Source: Dyadobacter sp. CY343
Lineage (GTDB): Bacteria > Bacteroidota > Bacteroidia > Cytophagales > Spirosomataceae
Direction of reading: 5' to 3'
Assembly (NCBI RefSeq): GCF_021390335.1
Contig: NZ_JAJUXK010000001.1
Coordinates: 1,054,001-1,118,000, forward strand
DNA: 64,000 nucleotides
The first letter of the stretch is position 1. Each line of letters opens with the position of its first letter. Shown piece by piece: positions 50,314-58,712 of the stretch. Below the pieces are notes generated by a model. That model saw only the letters and a program-made list of their open reading frames with translations, did no database searches and had not been told where the DNA came from. The position numbers and the translations under genes are program-made.

Positions 50314-52626
50314 ATGCTCAGATTTTTACCAATACTCTTATTCATTTTTACGTCAAGTTTTGCGCAAACCTATACTTCCACGATTCGCGGCACCGTGCGC
50401 GATGCAGATACCGGCTCGCCGCTGGTAGGAGCGACCGTGCAATTGGTGCAAGGGCAAACCGGCACCATCACCGGCCCTGACGGCAATTTTCGTTTCGATA
50501 AACTCGACGTGGGCCGCTACCAGCTCACAGTCACGTATGTGGGTTATGAAACGATCAGCATTCCTGAAATTTTGCTGGAATCGGGAAAGGAAAACGTTGT
50601 TCAGGTCAGGCTTAGCCCGTCGGGCAGACAGTTGCAAGAAGCGACGGTTTCGGCAGCGCGGCCGGTTGCATTCAATAGTGTGCAGCCGATCACGATGGAG
50701 CAAACCTTCCGGTACTCGGCAACTTACATGGACCCGGCGCGCGTCGCTACTTCATTTCCCGGCGTGGCGGCGGCCAATGATCAGGCTAATGGCCTGGTGA
50801 TCCGTGGTAACTCGCCCAATAGTATGCAATGGCGGCTCGAAGGCGTGGAGATCGTTAATCCAAACCATTTGTCCAATGCAGGTACATTCAGCGACCGGCC
50901 CACTTCAACCGGCGGCGGCGTGAATATCCTCAGTACCCAGCTGCTGGCGACTTCCAGTTTTCTATCCGGCCCGTTTCCAGCGCAATACGGGAATGTAACT
51001 GGTGGCGTGCTCGATATGAACCTGCGAAAAGGGAACGACGAGCAGACAGAATTTACGGCCCAGGCCAGCGTGCTGGGCTTTGATATCGCTGCGGAAGGCC
51101 CCTTTTCGAAAAACTCAAAAGCGTCTTATCTCGTCAACTATCGCTATTCGTTTACGGGTTTGCTTGGCGCGCTGGGGGTTAGTTTTGGCGGAGAGGTCAT
51201 CAATTTTCAGGATCTTTCATTTAATCTTAATTTCCCAACAGCAAAAGGAGGGAAGTTCACGGTTTTCGGAATGGGCGGGTTGAGCGACAATACGTACACA
51301 CCCGACAAGGATACCACAACCTGGGAGTTCGATAAGGAAGGTCAGAATATCATTTACAAAGGTTCAATGGGCGCTGCCGGCCTCACTTTCGATCAGCCGA
51401 TCGGGAGCCGGGCTTCGATTCGTACGGTAGTAGCAGGTTCCGGGCTGTATTCGACCAGAAAAGCATTTTTGGTTGATCCAAAAACACTTTTAAATAGCGA
51501 CGTGCTGGGCGATGAGCAGATTTCTGCATCGAAAATCTCATTCAATACCACCTTCAATTATCGTTTGAATGTAAAGCAACGCTTCAAAGCCGGCTTGTTT
51601 TTGACTTCCCAGCAGTTTGAAACGCCCCGCAATTATTTCAATGAATCCGTAAATGCCTGGACGGTGCAGCCATTTGTGAATTGGTCGTACCAGGTTGCGC
51701 CGTCGGTCACTACCGAAATCGGCCTGCATGCGATGATCAGTAAGTTGAAGGAAGAAGACGCAAAAGGAAGCCTATTGCTTGAACCGAGAGCTGCTATAAA
51801 ATGGCAGGTTTCTGATAATCAGCAGCTCAGCCTTTCTTACGGTCTGCACAGCCAGCTGCAATCGCCCAATGTTTATACGGCCACGTATGGGATGACGACG
51901 ATGAGGCAGAATATGCATTTGACGCCAACGCGATCGCATCATATCGCGCTAGGGTATCAGCAGACTTTCAATAAAAGCAACAGTCTGAAACTGGAAGCTT
52001 ATATGCAAAACCAGTTTGATGTGCCTGTGGGAGGCGATGAAAGCACTAAATATTCAGCGATCAATCTGATTGAGGAAAGGCCGGCGGTACGTTTTGAAAA
52101 TGTTGGGACAGGACTTACTTACGGTTTGGAAGCCAGCTTTCAGAAGTTCCTGACAAATGACTTTTATATGCTCGTTTCAGGCTCGATTTACGATGCTACC
52201 TACGAGGATATGAACGGCATTCGCAGGGCAAGCCGCTTTGGAGGCCGCCACACATTCAGTTTCACAGCGGGCAAGGAGCTGAAATCGGGTAATGCGAATA
52301 TCTGGGGTATTAATGCCAAAATTCTCTGGATAGGAGGCTTCCGCGACAGGCCGGTCGACGAGGAATATTCGCGGACACTTAAAACCACTTTATACAGCAA
52401 CTCGGGCCTGTATTCTGTTAAATTGAAAGATTACTTCCGCCCGGACCTGAGAGTATACTGGAAAAAAAGCAAAGCAAAATACAGCCGCACACTGGCACTG
52501 GACTTGCAAAATGTTTCCGGAACCAAAAACGAAGCCTACCGCTATTTCGACGTCCGCCAGGACAAGGTAGTAACCCAAAATCAGCTGGGCCTGATTCCGG
52601 TACTGAGTTATCGGTGGGAGTTTTAG
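50314..52626 (+). CDS. TonB-dependent receptor with carboxypeptidase-like domain
   Basis: A 770-residue outer-membrane receptor starting at ATG 50314 (MLRFLPILLFIFTSSFAQ signal). The carboxypeptidase-D-like domain (TIRGTVRDADTGSPLVGATV, GRYQLTVTYVGYE) is followed by a plug (FPGVAAANDQANGLVIRGN, NVTGGVLDMNLRKG) and a barrel ending in IPVLSYRWEF. A TACTTTTG -7 box lies at 50279-50286. No SusD partner is present, so a siderophore, metal or small ligand is more likely than a glycan. It is divergent from the BlaI-type repressor and probably part of its regulon. Confidence 0.92.
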   Translation: MLRFLPILLFIFTSSFAQTYTSTIRGTVRDADTGSPLVGATVQLVQGQTGTITGPDGNFRFDKLDVGRYQLTVTYVGYETISIPEILLESGKENVVQVRLSPSGRQLQEATVSAARPVAFNSVQPITMEQTFRYSATYMDPARVATSFPGVAAANDQANGLVIRGNSPNSMQWRLEGVEIVNPNHLSNAGTFSDRPTSTGGGVNILSTQLLATSSFLSGPFPAQYGNVTGGVLDMNLRKGNDEQTEFTAQASVLGFDIAAEGPFSKNSKASYLVNYRYSFTGLLGALGVSFGGEVINFQDLSFNLNFPTAKGGKFTVFGMGGLSDNTYTPDKDTTTWEFDKEGQNIIYKGSMGAAGLTFDQPIGSRASIRTVVAGSGLYSTRKAFLVDPKTLLNSDVLGDEQISASKISFNTTFNYRLNVKQRFKAGLFLTSQQFETPRNYFNESVNAWTVQPFVNWSYQVAPSVTTEIGLHAMISKLKEEDAKGSLLLEPRAAIKWQVSDNQQLSLSYGLHSQLQSPNVYTATYGMTTMRQNMHLTPTRSHHIALGYQQTFNKSNSLKLEAYMQNQFDVPVGGDESTKYSAINLIEERPAVRFENVGTGLTYGLEASFQKFLTNDFYMLVSGSIYDATYEDMNGIRRASRFGGRHTFSFTAGKELKSGNANIWGINAKILWIGGFRDRPVDEEYSRTLKTTLYSNSGLYSVKLKDYFRPDLRVYWKKSKAKYSRTLALDLQNVSGTKNEAYRYFDVRQDKVVTQNQLGLIPVLSYRWEF

Positions 52627-52637
52627 ATAATGAGAGA

Positions 52638-52725
52638 ATTTCGAATGATTGAATGATTGAATGATTGAATGAGCGGGCGCCGCTGCACTGAATTAGTGAA
52701 TGAGTGATTTAGTGAATGAGTGAAT
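52638..52725 (+). repeat. GAATGATT/GAATGAGT octamer array
   Basis: Degenerate tandem octamers beginning with four GAATGATT units, interrupted by a GC-rich insert (GCGGGCGCCGCTGCAC), then GAATTAGT/GAATGAGT units. It belongs to the same dispersed family as the araR-araB arrays. A second, different short repeat (AGCTAANN units, about 52877-52912) follows before the tmRNA gene. No gene lies in this 290-base stretch. Confidence 0.8.
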
Positions 52726-52916
52726 ATTTTCTTTGCTACGAGCGCTGATTGTCAATTGTTTAAAATAAATCTGCTTTGTTATGCGAACTTTCGTGAGTTA
52801 ATATGTGTAAATAGCAATGCAATTGAAGTTTTATAATGCAGTTTGCTGCGAGCTAAATTCTGATAATGCAATGGCCAAAGCTAAAAGCTAACTGCTAATA
52901 GCCAACAGCTAAAAAT

Positions 52917-53288
52917 GGGGGTGACTGGAATTGACAGCGGGTTGGAAGTCTGTGTGTAAGCATGTCGGGAGTTGAGATTATCTCCCGTCAAAAATGATCT
53001 CAAACAATAAATGGCGAATCTACTTACGCCATGGCTGCTTAATCCGGAGGATTAAACAAATGCCATCATCTCTCCAACCTACGTGCTGATGGTTGGGCTC
53101 CGGGGTGTCGCAAATCAGCGCTGGTTGGAATAGTGATACGGAAATCCAACGAGACACCAGTATCTAAGGCTTTGATGCGGGTCCGCCGTGCACCTTGTCG
53201 AGCTCGAAAACCTAATCACGGATAAGCATGTAGAAGGCGCAGGGTTTCCCTGTTCTGGACCAGGGTTCGACTCCCTGCATCTCCACCA
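52917..53288 (+). ncRNA. ssrA: Transfer-messenger RNA
   Basis: A 372-nt tmRNA that rescues stalled ribosomes and tags the nascent peptide for proteolysis. The 5' GGGGGTG pairs with 3' CATCTCC before the encoded ACCA end, giving the 7-bp acceptor stem with two G-U pairs; the T arm CAGGGTTCGACTCCCTG is perfect. The tag frame at 53013-53039 reads GESTYAMAA followed by TAA (53040), preceded by AAT as possible resume codon; this matches the G-E-x-x-Y-A-x-A-A tags of Bacteroidota. The adjoining integrase remnant suggests its 3' end has served as an attachment site. Confidence 0.97.
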
Positions 53289-53310
53289 GTACCAATTACA
53301 AAAAGTATCA

Positions 53311-53345
53311 AAAGCCTGCAAATCAATGATTTGTGGGCTTTTTCT
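53311..53345 (+). terminator. Terminator of ssrA
   Basis: Imperfect stem AAAGCCTGCAAATC / GATTTGTGGGCTTT with a 3-base loop, followed by T-rich sequence, 23 bases after the tmRNA 3' end. Confidence 0.75.
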
Positions 53346-53474
53346 TTGTTGATGCTAGCTCAAAACGTTCAATAATTCTCAATTAAATGGTGAGCGTTTC
53401 GGTGAGCAAATTTTTCCACTGAAAAGTGCTCACCAGAATTACCTTAACGCATTGATTAATAAGAGGTTCAAGGC

Positions 53475-54071
53475 ATGTACATCTTGATTTTAAATAGCTG
53501 CAATTTCATTTTTATCAATCTTAAATTGCTAAGTTATGCTAACAAAAGCTTCACGCTGCTCTTCTATTTGAAAAAACGCAGCAATTACTTAAAAGGGAAA
53601 CTCCCAATCTACATGCGAGTTACGGTAGATGGAAAACGTGTGGAAATCGCTACAAAGCGAGAATGCGAACCTGCAAAGTGGAATTCGTCTGCCGGAAGGG
53701 TATCGGGCAATAAGGAAGAGGTAAGAAGTACAAATTCATATTTGGATGTGCTCCAATCCAAAGTTTATGAGCTTCATAGAAAACTTATTGCATCGGAAAT
53801 TACTATAACCGCAGAATTGTTTAAAAATAAGTTAGTTAATAATGATGAGCAAAAGAAAATGATCCTGGAAATTTTTGAGAAGCATAATCGTGATATGGCT
53901 TGTTTGGTAGGTTCCGAATACTCAAAGGTGACTTTGGTTAGATATAAAACTTCACTGGAACATACTCGAAATTTCATAAAATGGAAATACAATTTGAGTG
54001 ATTTAAGCATTCAAAGCCTGGATTACGACTTCATTGCACAGTATGAATTTTGGCTTAAAAGCCAAAAGTAA
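53475..54071 (+). pseudogene. Truncated, frameshifted tyrosine integrase
   Basis: Only the N-terminal half of a Bacteroidota tyrosine recombinase remains: the arm-binding domain (SFTLLFYLKKRSNYLKGKLP, YMRVTVDGKRVEIATKRE) and the SAM-like core-binding domain (SLEHTRNFIKWKYN, YDFIAQYEFWLKSQ). The catalytic domain with its R-H-R-Y residues is absent. The natural start MLTK at 53536 is in the wrong frame by one base relative to NKSFTLLF; one missing A in the AAAA at 53544-53547 would restore MLTKSFTLLFYLKK. It stands 187 bases from the tmRNA 3' end, the place expected for an ssrA-integrating element. Confidence 0.85.
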
Positions 54072-54242
54072 GGCAGTCCGCCGTCGGGTATTCCCAAGCT
54101 TTTAATCCTGATTTGTATTCTTTGTGATGAACTTGTAATGTAACTTCATCTTGTCCTCTCCCACATTGACGGCATTTGTAATCATCAATTCGATTACGCT
54201 TTGCCTAAAACTTTTCCATTGACGTTTTCTGTAAGAAGACAT
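54055..54242 (-). pseudogene. Truncated, frameshifted HNH endonuclease remnant
   Basis: The minus strand from ATG 54242 reads MSSYRKRQWKSFRQSVIEL, then loses frame by one base near 54184. In the next frame it continues DDYKCRQCGRGQDEVTLQVH, HKEYKSGLKAWEYPTADCL, the zinc/His core of a small HNH nuclease (CxxC, VHH, then the first Cys of the second pair). It is cut where the second CxxC should finish, at the junction with the integrase fragment near 54060-54072. So two broken genes meet tail to tail at a deletion scar. Recognised by motif only; too short for ordinary gene finding. Confidence 0.7.
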
Positions 54243-54388
54243 CTTAAATCAACAACGTTTTAATGGAGTGAGTCAAAAGATTAAACCTGATTCTCGGTGC
54301 TTCTGATACAAGTCGGCTTTAAAAATGAATCAGATGTTAGAATGTAAACAATTTATGACCAAGCATTTAAATGGCACGAAATCCTCGC

Positions 54389-54519
54389 TTACAACTGAAC
54401 CTCAATTAAAGGTAATGTATCTTGTATAAGATTGTCCAGTTCAGATGCTGTTATTGTATTTGGGTTCATTCCTAATGTTGTATAATCCGGATTTGCATCG
54501 CCGTGATGCCATTCGAAAA
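54389..54519 (-). pseudogene. C-terminal fragment of an unidentified protein
   Basis: On the minus strand, just downstream of the MFS stop codon, a frame reads RLIFEWHHGDANPDYTTLGM followed by an acidic tail ending in TLPLIEVQL and a TAA. It has no start codon of its own outside the MFS gene. The WHH motif and low hydrophobicity look like the end of a real gene, possibly of a nuclease-like protein, left behind by the same rearrangement as the HNH and integrase remnants. The 54243-54388 stretch shows nothing. Confidence 0.3.
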
Positions 54520-55692
54520 TTAACCTAGCGCCTTTTTTGCAAAAATGGAAATGATCATACCAGGAATTGCTAAAATGATTGCAAAATATGTCAAGCTCAT
54601 GGGAGAATAACTTCCGGGCAATACACCTGCTGCGGAAGTTGCGATCATAATAGATAAATTAAACGCAGAAGATTGAACCGAAGTGGCAACGTCTTTTCCA
54701 CTTTCTACCTGCCTGCTTACGGCTGCCTGCAGTAAGGTCACTAATGGACCAAAAGAAATTCCCCATAAAAAGAAAGCAACATGAGCCACTATTGTCTTTC
54801 TACCAAATAGCAATAGAACAAGCATAGAAATAATTACGAGTGCAAACATCGCTGTGGTAAGCAGCCTCAGATGTTTGTCGGTGTATTTTATGGCAAGCAA
54901 TACTGAAATCAAAGACCCTGATCCAAAAAGTAGTAAGGCACTTTCTATTCCACCTAACAATTCAATTTCATCAACAAGCTTGGTAATATACACATATACA
55001 CCATAGTGGGCCATTACGCCAAGAAGGGTGAGCAGCAGGACGGTCAATACCGACGGAATTTTGAACAGGGAAAAAGGCGATGAACTTCTCGTAAGTTTTT
55101 CGCCGGGAGTAGATGGTAATGCAACAGCACATGTCACAGCAATGGCGATAATCATTATCCCAAGTGCGATAAATGCTGCCCGCCACCCGTATCGGTTGCC
55201 AATAAATGTTATAGACGGCATTCCTGCACTAATACCCAAGGTATTTCCAGCCATAATCACGGCAATCGCTTTTCCATGATGCTCATGGTTGACCAGGCGC
55301 ATCCCGTAGGCCGCTATCATGGGCCACATCACGCCGGCACAAATACCGCCTATGATCCTTAGGATAATGATGATAGTATAATTGGCTAAAATGCCGACCA
55401 TGATATTGGAAGCAGCAAATCCGGCGAGCAAAATCAATATCAGGACTTTGCGGTTAAATTTCAGGGTTACCGAAACAAGGGGGATGGCAAAGATAGCAGA
55501 CGCAATTGCGTAGTAGCCTACCAGATTACCTCCTTGTAGCTCACTGATATTTAAATCGGAATTTATCTGCGGCATCACACCGGATGGCATTAACTCAGAA
55601 AGAATCCCGACAAATGTTACAGACGACATCAAAATCATGATCAGCCAGGGAAACGCATTTGTACTTCCGGCTATCGTTTGTTGATTGCTCAA
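54520..55692 (-). CDS. MFS efflux transporter, DHA1 type
   Basis: A 390-residue inner-membrane protein with 12 hydrophobic segments, beginning MSNQQTIAGSTNAFPWLIM from a TTG start at 55692 (no ATG is available). Family features are the first-helix GILSELMPSGVMPQINSDL, the motif A-like loop KFNRKVLILILL and the motif C-like GGICAGVMWPMIAAYGMRLV, typical of arabinose/purine-type exporters. Substrate unknown. It is divergent from a Crp-like regulator 170 bases away, which may control it. Confidence 0.9.
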   Translation of the reverse strand: MSNQQTIAGSTNAFPWLIMILMSSVTFVGILSELMPSGVMPQINSDLNISELQGGNLVGYYAIASAIFAIPLVSVTLKFNRKVLILILLAGFAASNIMVGILANYTIIIILRIIGGICAGVMWPMIAAYGMRLVNHEHHGKAIAVIMAGNTLGISAGMPSITFIGNRYGWRAAFIALGIMIIAIAVTCAVALPSTPGEKLTRSSSPFSLFKIPSVLTVLLLTLLGVMAHYGVYVYITKLVDEIELLGGIESALLLFGSGSLISVLLAIKYTDKHLRLLTTAMFALVIISMLVLLLFGRKTIVAHVAFFLWGISFGPLVTLLQAAVSRQVESGKDVATSVQSSAFNLSIMIATSAAGVLPGSYSPMSLTYFAIILAIPGMIISIFAKKALG

Positions 55693-55862
55693 TGTAGATT
55701 CTTTTTGTAGTTATTTAAAATTATGGTTTTTACGTCATTCTTTCTGGCATATTCAGATTCTGATAATTACTGATATTGTTGGTGCATTAATGAGGAGAAT
55801 TTAGATCTATAAAGATTATATCCTTGCATATTAACTAATTGTTTGTCCGAATCTGATAGCTT

Positions 55863-56444
55863 ATGTATGAGGTGTTTTTCAGCAAATTCAACGAGAAGGT
55901 ACAACTGAGCGAATCAGAAGAATATGCCGTGAAACAATTTCTGACGCCGAAAAAACTGCGGAAGCGTCAATACCTGCTACAGGAAGGAGATATCTGCAAG
56001 ACTGTAGCATTTATAGAAAAGGGAGCCATGCGCAGTTACATTGTGGATTCTAATGGACAAGAGCACATTTTTTCGTTTGCGCTGGAAGGTTGGGCGATCG
56101 GCGATCTATCCAGTTTTTTGACGGAGCAGATCTCAACGCAGAATATAGATGCCCTGGAAAACTGCGAGCTAGTTTTGATCAGTAAGTATGCACATGATCA
56201 GATGCTAATTTCGGTGCCCAAGTACGCAACATTTTTCAGGATCTTGATGACCGAGGCCTACATTGCACTCCAGAAAAGAACGCTGAGCATTATCAGTATG
56301 TCTCTGGATGATCGATATAAATCTTTTATTGACCAATATCCTGACATTGTCCAGCGCGTCCCCCAGCATATGATTGCCTCTCACATGGGACTTTCCCCCG
56401 AAACATTGAGTAGGATCCGCAGCAGGATCGGCAAAAGTCAATAG
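55863..56444 (+). CDS. Crp/Fnr-family transcriptional regulator
   Basis: A 193-residue protein with an N-terminal cyclic-nucleotide-like beta-roll (QYLLQEGDICKTVAFIEKGA, SFALEGWAIGDLSSFL) and a C-terminal winged helix ending in MIASHMGLSPETLSRIRSRI. The cAMP-contacting residues of true Crp are not conserved and no Fe-S cysteines are seen, so the effector is unknown. This subtype is common in Bacteroidota next to efflux or redox genes. Divergent from the MFS gene and upstream of the redox genes that follow. Confidence 0.92.
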   Translation: MYEVFFSKFNEKVQLSESEEYAVKQFLTPKKLRKRQYLLQEGDICKTVAFIEKGAMRSYIVDSNGQEHIFSFALEGWAIGDLSSFLTEQISTQNIDALENCELVLISKYAHDQMLISVPKYATFFRILMTEAYIALQKRTLSIISMSLDDRYKSFIDQYPDIVQRVPQHMIASHMGLSPETLSRIRSRIGKSQ

Positions 56445-56562
56445 CTTCCCTTTGGTTTCCCCTGATGGTTTATCTTGACCAAAATCAATAGAATTTCTTG
56501 ATCAGACTCATCGTCCCATGCAGGCTCATTGAGGTAATTTTGTGTATCAAAAATGAGACAAA

Positions 56563-57045
56563 ATGAACACGAAACAGACCATTGCGATCATAGGTGCCAC
56601 CGGGAATGTGGGCACCTTCATTTCTAAAAGCCTGTCAAAGGGTAACTATCGCTTATTGCTGCTAGGTAACCAGCCAGATAAACTGGAAGCTTTATATGAG
56701 GAGATAAGAAACGCGAGTCCTGAGGCTGATATCGAAATTTACGGGTGTCCGACAGAGGCATCCTGGGAGGCCGACATCATTATCCTGACCGTTCCTTATG
56801 GCTCTCAACAGGAAATTGCGGAGAAAATCCGGGAAGTTGCCAATCAGAAAATGGTCATAAGCATTGCTAACCCGCTAAACGAACCATATGACAGGTTGGC
56901 GACCGTCTCTGGTACGAGTGCCGCAGAAGAGCTGCAAAAATTGCTGCCTAATTCGAAAGTTGTTAAAGCCTTCAATATCGTATTTCCGGCTGCCTTTGCC
57001 AAGCCTATCCTTGTAGGCAAGAAGGCTGATTCATTCATTTCCTGA
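56563..57045 (+). pseudogene. NAD(P)-binding oxidoreductase (F420-dependent-reductase-like) with premature stop
   Basis: A Rossmann protein (QTIAIIGATGNVGTFISKSL, ADIIILTVPYGSQQEIAEKI, NSKVVKAFNIVFPAAFAKPI) that stops at an in-frame TGA (57043) after residue 160. The same frame goes on coding: NDQEDLQTVGELVETAGLNP, which is the normal continuation of this family after a Gly, so GGA to TGA is the likely change. The end of the family domain is missing before the next gene at 57131. The product lacks its C-terminal helix and is probably inactive, unless the stop is read through. Confidence 0.75.
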
Positions 57046-57130
57046 AATGATCAAGAGGATTTGCAAACTGTGGGTGAGCTTGTCGAAACTGCTGGTTTAA
57101 ACCCATCACCAGGCAGAAATATCATCAGCG

Positions 57131-58015
57131 ATGATCAAAAGAAAGCAATTCATAAAAACTGCCTTTACAGGCGCAATTGGTATGACAACATTAACAGCAT
57201 TCAAACATTTTACAAATGAGCTTCCAGACCAGCAGCGACCAATACCGGTCCTGTTTATAGGCCACGGCTCACCGATGAACGGCATTGAAGACACTGCGTT
57301 TAGCAGAAGGTGGGCACAAATGGCCAAAGAAATCCCTACGCCAGCTGCCGTGCTGGTGGTATCGGCGCACTGGTTTACTAATGGCACCAAGATCACAGCA
57401 ATGGATTTTCCTGAAACAATCCATGATTTTGGAGGATTTCCGCCGGCACTTTTTGCCGTACAATATCCTGCGCCGGGCAATCCAGCATTAGCCAAAGAAA
57501 CTGCGGGAATCATTCGTTCCGCAAAAGTGGAGCTTAATCATGACTGGGGACTTGACCACGGGACCTGGACGGTGGTAAGACATATGTATCCGGAAGCTAA
57601 AATTCCAGTGCTTCAACTGAGCATTGATTATACCAAAGGGCCTCAATTCCATTATGATCTGGCACGGGAACTAATGGCGCTACGAAAAAAGGGAGTTCTA
57701 ATCATTGGCAGCGGAAATATGGTGCACAATTTGAGAATGGTAGCCTGGGACAAGCTTAGCGTGCAGGGTTATGGATATGACTGGGCGTTGCAAATCAATG
57801 AGCAGTTCAAAGCCCTGATCCAGGAAAATGATCATAAGCCTCTGATCAATTACAGTCAGTTGGGAAGGGAGGCCGCATTGGCCATACCAACACCGGAGCA
57901 TTACCTTCCTCTGATGTATACATTGGGCTTAAAGGCGGGTAAGGAACCTGTTTCCTTTTTCAACGACCAGGCCGTTGGCGGTTCACTAACAATGACGTCT
58001 GTAAAAATTGGCTAA
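57131..58015 (+). CDS. LigB-type extradiol dioxygenase (4,5-DOPA dioxygenase-like)
   Basis: A 294-residue class III extradiol ring-cleavage enzyme of the YgiD type. Iron/zinc-site residues are in VLFIGHGSPMNGIED, VVSAHWFTNG, LDHGTWTVVRHMYPEA and IIGSGNMVHNLR. The N-terminus (MIKRKQFIKTAFTGAIGMTT) is a hydrophobic leader with a KRKQF start, possibly for export or a Tat-like remnant. It cleaves catecholic substrates; the physiological one is unknown. It starts inside the decayed end of the preceding oxidoreductase and is followed by other redox genes. Confidence 0.88.
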   Translation: MIKRKQFIKTAFTGAIGMTTLTAFKHFTNELPDQQRPIPVLFIGHGSPMNGIEDTAFSRRWAQMAKEIPTPAAVLVVSAHWFTNGTKITAMDFPETIHDFGGFPPALFAVQYPAPGNPALAKETAGIIRSAKVELNHDWGLDHGTWTVVRHMYPEAKIPVLQLSIDYTKGPQFHYDLARELMALRKKGVLIIGSGNMVHNLRMVAWDKLSVQGYGYDWALQINEQFKALIQENDHKPLINYSQLGREAALAIPTPEHYLPLMYTLGLKAGKEPVSFFNDQAVGGSLTMTSVKIG

Positions 58016-58095
58016 TAGCTTGATAAACAACGAGAAATCGGGGGGGTATACTTTTATTAATAACTTTTGATCCTTACTTAAAAGAAAATTATATC

Positions 58096-58680
58096 ATGGA
58101 AAAACATAATAGTGTTAATACCAGGCTTAGCTCGAAGGTAGACATTCAATATCCTGAATTTACAAAATTGCCAGAGCTAGTAAGGCAAAAGTTTGAGGGA
58201 TTGCCTACGAAAGTGAATTTCTTCCGGATGCTTGGTTATAGCCCTGGTGCGTTCGTGGAAGTGATCGATCTAACCAATGCCATTTTTAAGAATCTGACCA
58301 TATCAGATTACCATAAGGAATTGCTTGTTTTGCTGGTTGGTGCCCGTACAGGCTGTGACTACGAGTGGGAGCAGCACGTTTCCATTGCACAGGCAGCGGG
58401 TGTAAGTGAGGATCAATTTATTGCTATTGCTGCAAACCGGATTGATGCCGGCGAGGTATTTAAAGAGCGTGAACGCGTGCTGCTGCATTTTGGGAACTGC
58501 ATAATCGAACAAGGCAAAGCGCCTGGCGTTATTTTCAACCATACGCTTGAACACTTTTCAGTGGAAGAGTTGTCGGATGCCATGATTGTCATTGGTTTTT
58601 ACCGGATGTTATCGGGCTATATTCAAACTTTTAACCTTCCAGCTGATCCGCAAGAGGATGGAAATTGGGTAAAAGCATAA
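58096..58680 (+). CDS. Carboxymuconolactone decarboxylase-family protein
   Basis: A 194-residue AhpD-like all-helical protein. The active-site helix reads LVGARTGCDYEWEQHVSIAQ: only one Cys is present, not the CxxC of peroxide-reducing AhpD, so it resembles true decarboxylases or uncharacterised members. Early segments PELVRQKFEGLP and FFRMLGYSPGAFVEVI are typical. It lies in a run of redox genes after the dioxygenase, a context that would suit breakdown of aromatic compounds. Confidence 0.88.
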   Translation: MEKHNSVNTRLSSKVDIQYPEFTKLPELVRQKFEGLPTKVNFFRMLGYSPGAFVEVIDLTNAIFKNLTISDYHKELLVLLVGARTGCDYEWEQHVSIAQAAGVSEDQFIAIAANRIDAGEVFKERERVLLHFGNCIIEQGKAPGVIFNHTLEHFSVEELSDAMIVIGFYRMLSGYIQTFNLPADPQEDGNWVKA

Positions 58681-58712
58681 AGAAGATTAATAATCAACTA
58701 AAAGAGAAAGTC

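Noticed and set aside
53115..53321. Minus-strand 68-codon frame with a CRESNPGP motif
   Set aside because: It is antisense to the 3' half of the tmRNA gene, and the peptide is the usual translation artefact of a T-arm sequence.
53289..54520. Direct repeat of the tmRNA 3' end as the far attachment site
   Set aside because: No second copy of the T-arm to CCA segment was found by eye in the window; the far site is lost or lies outside.
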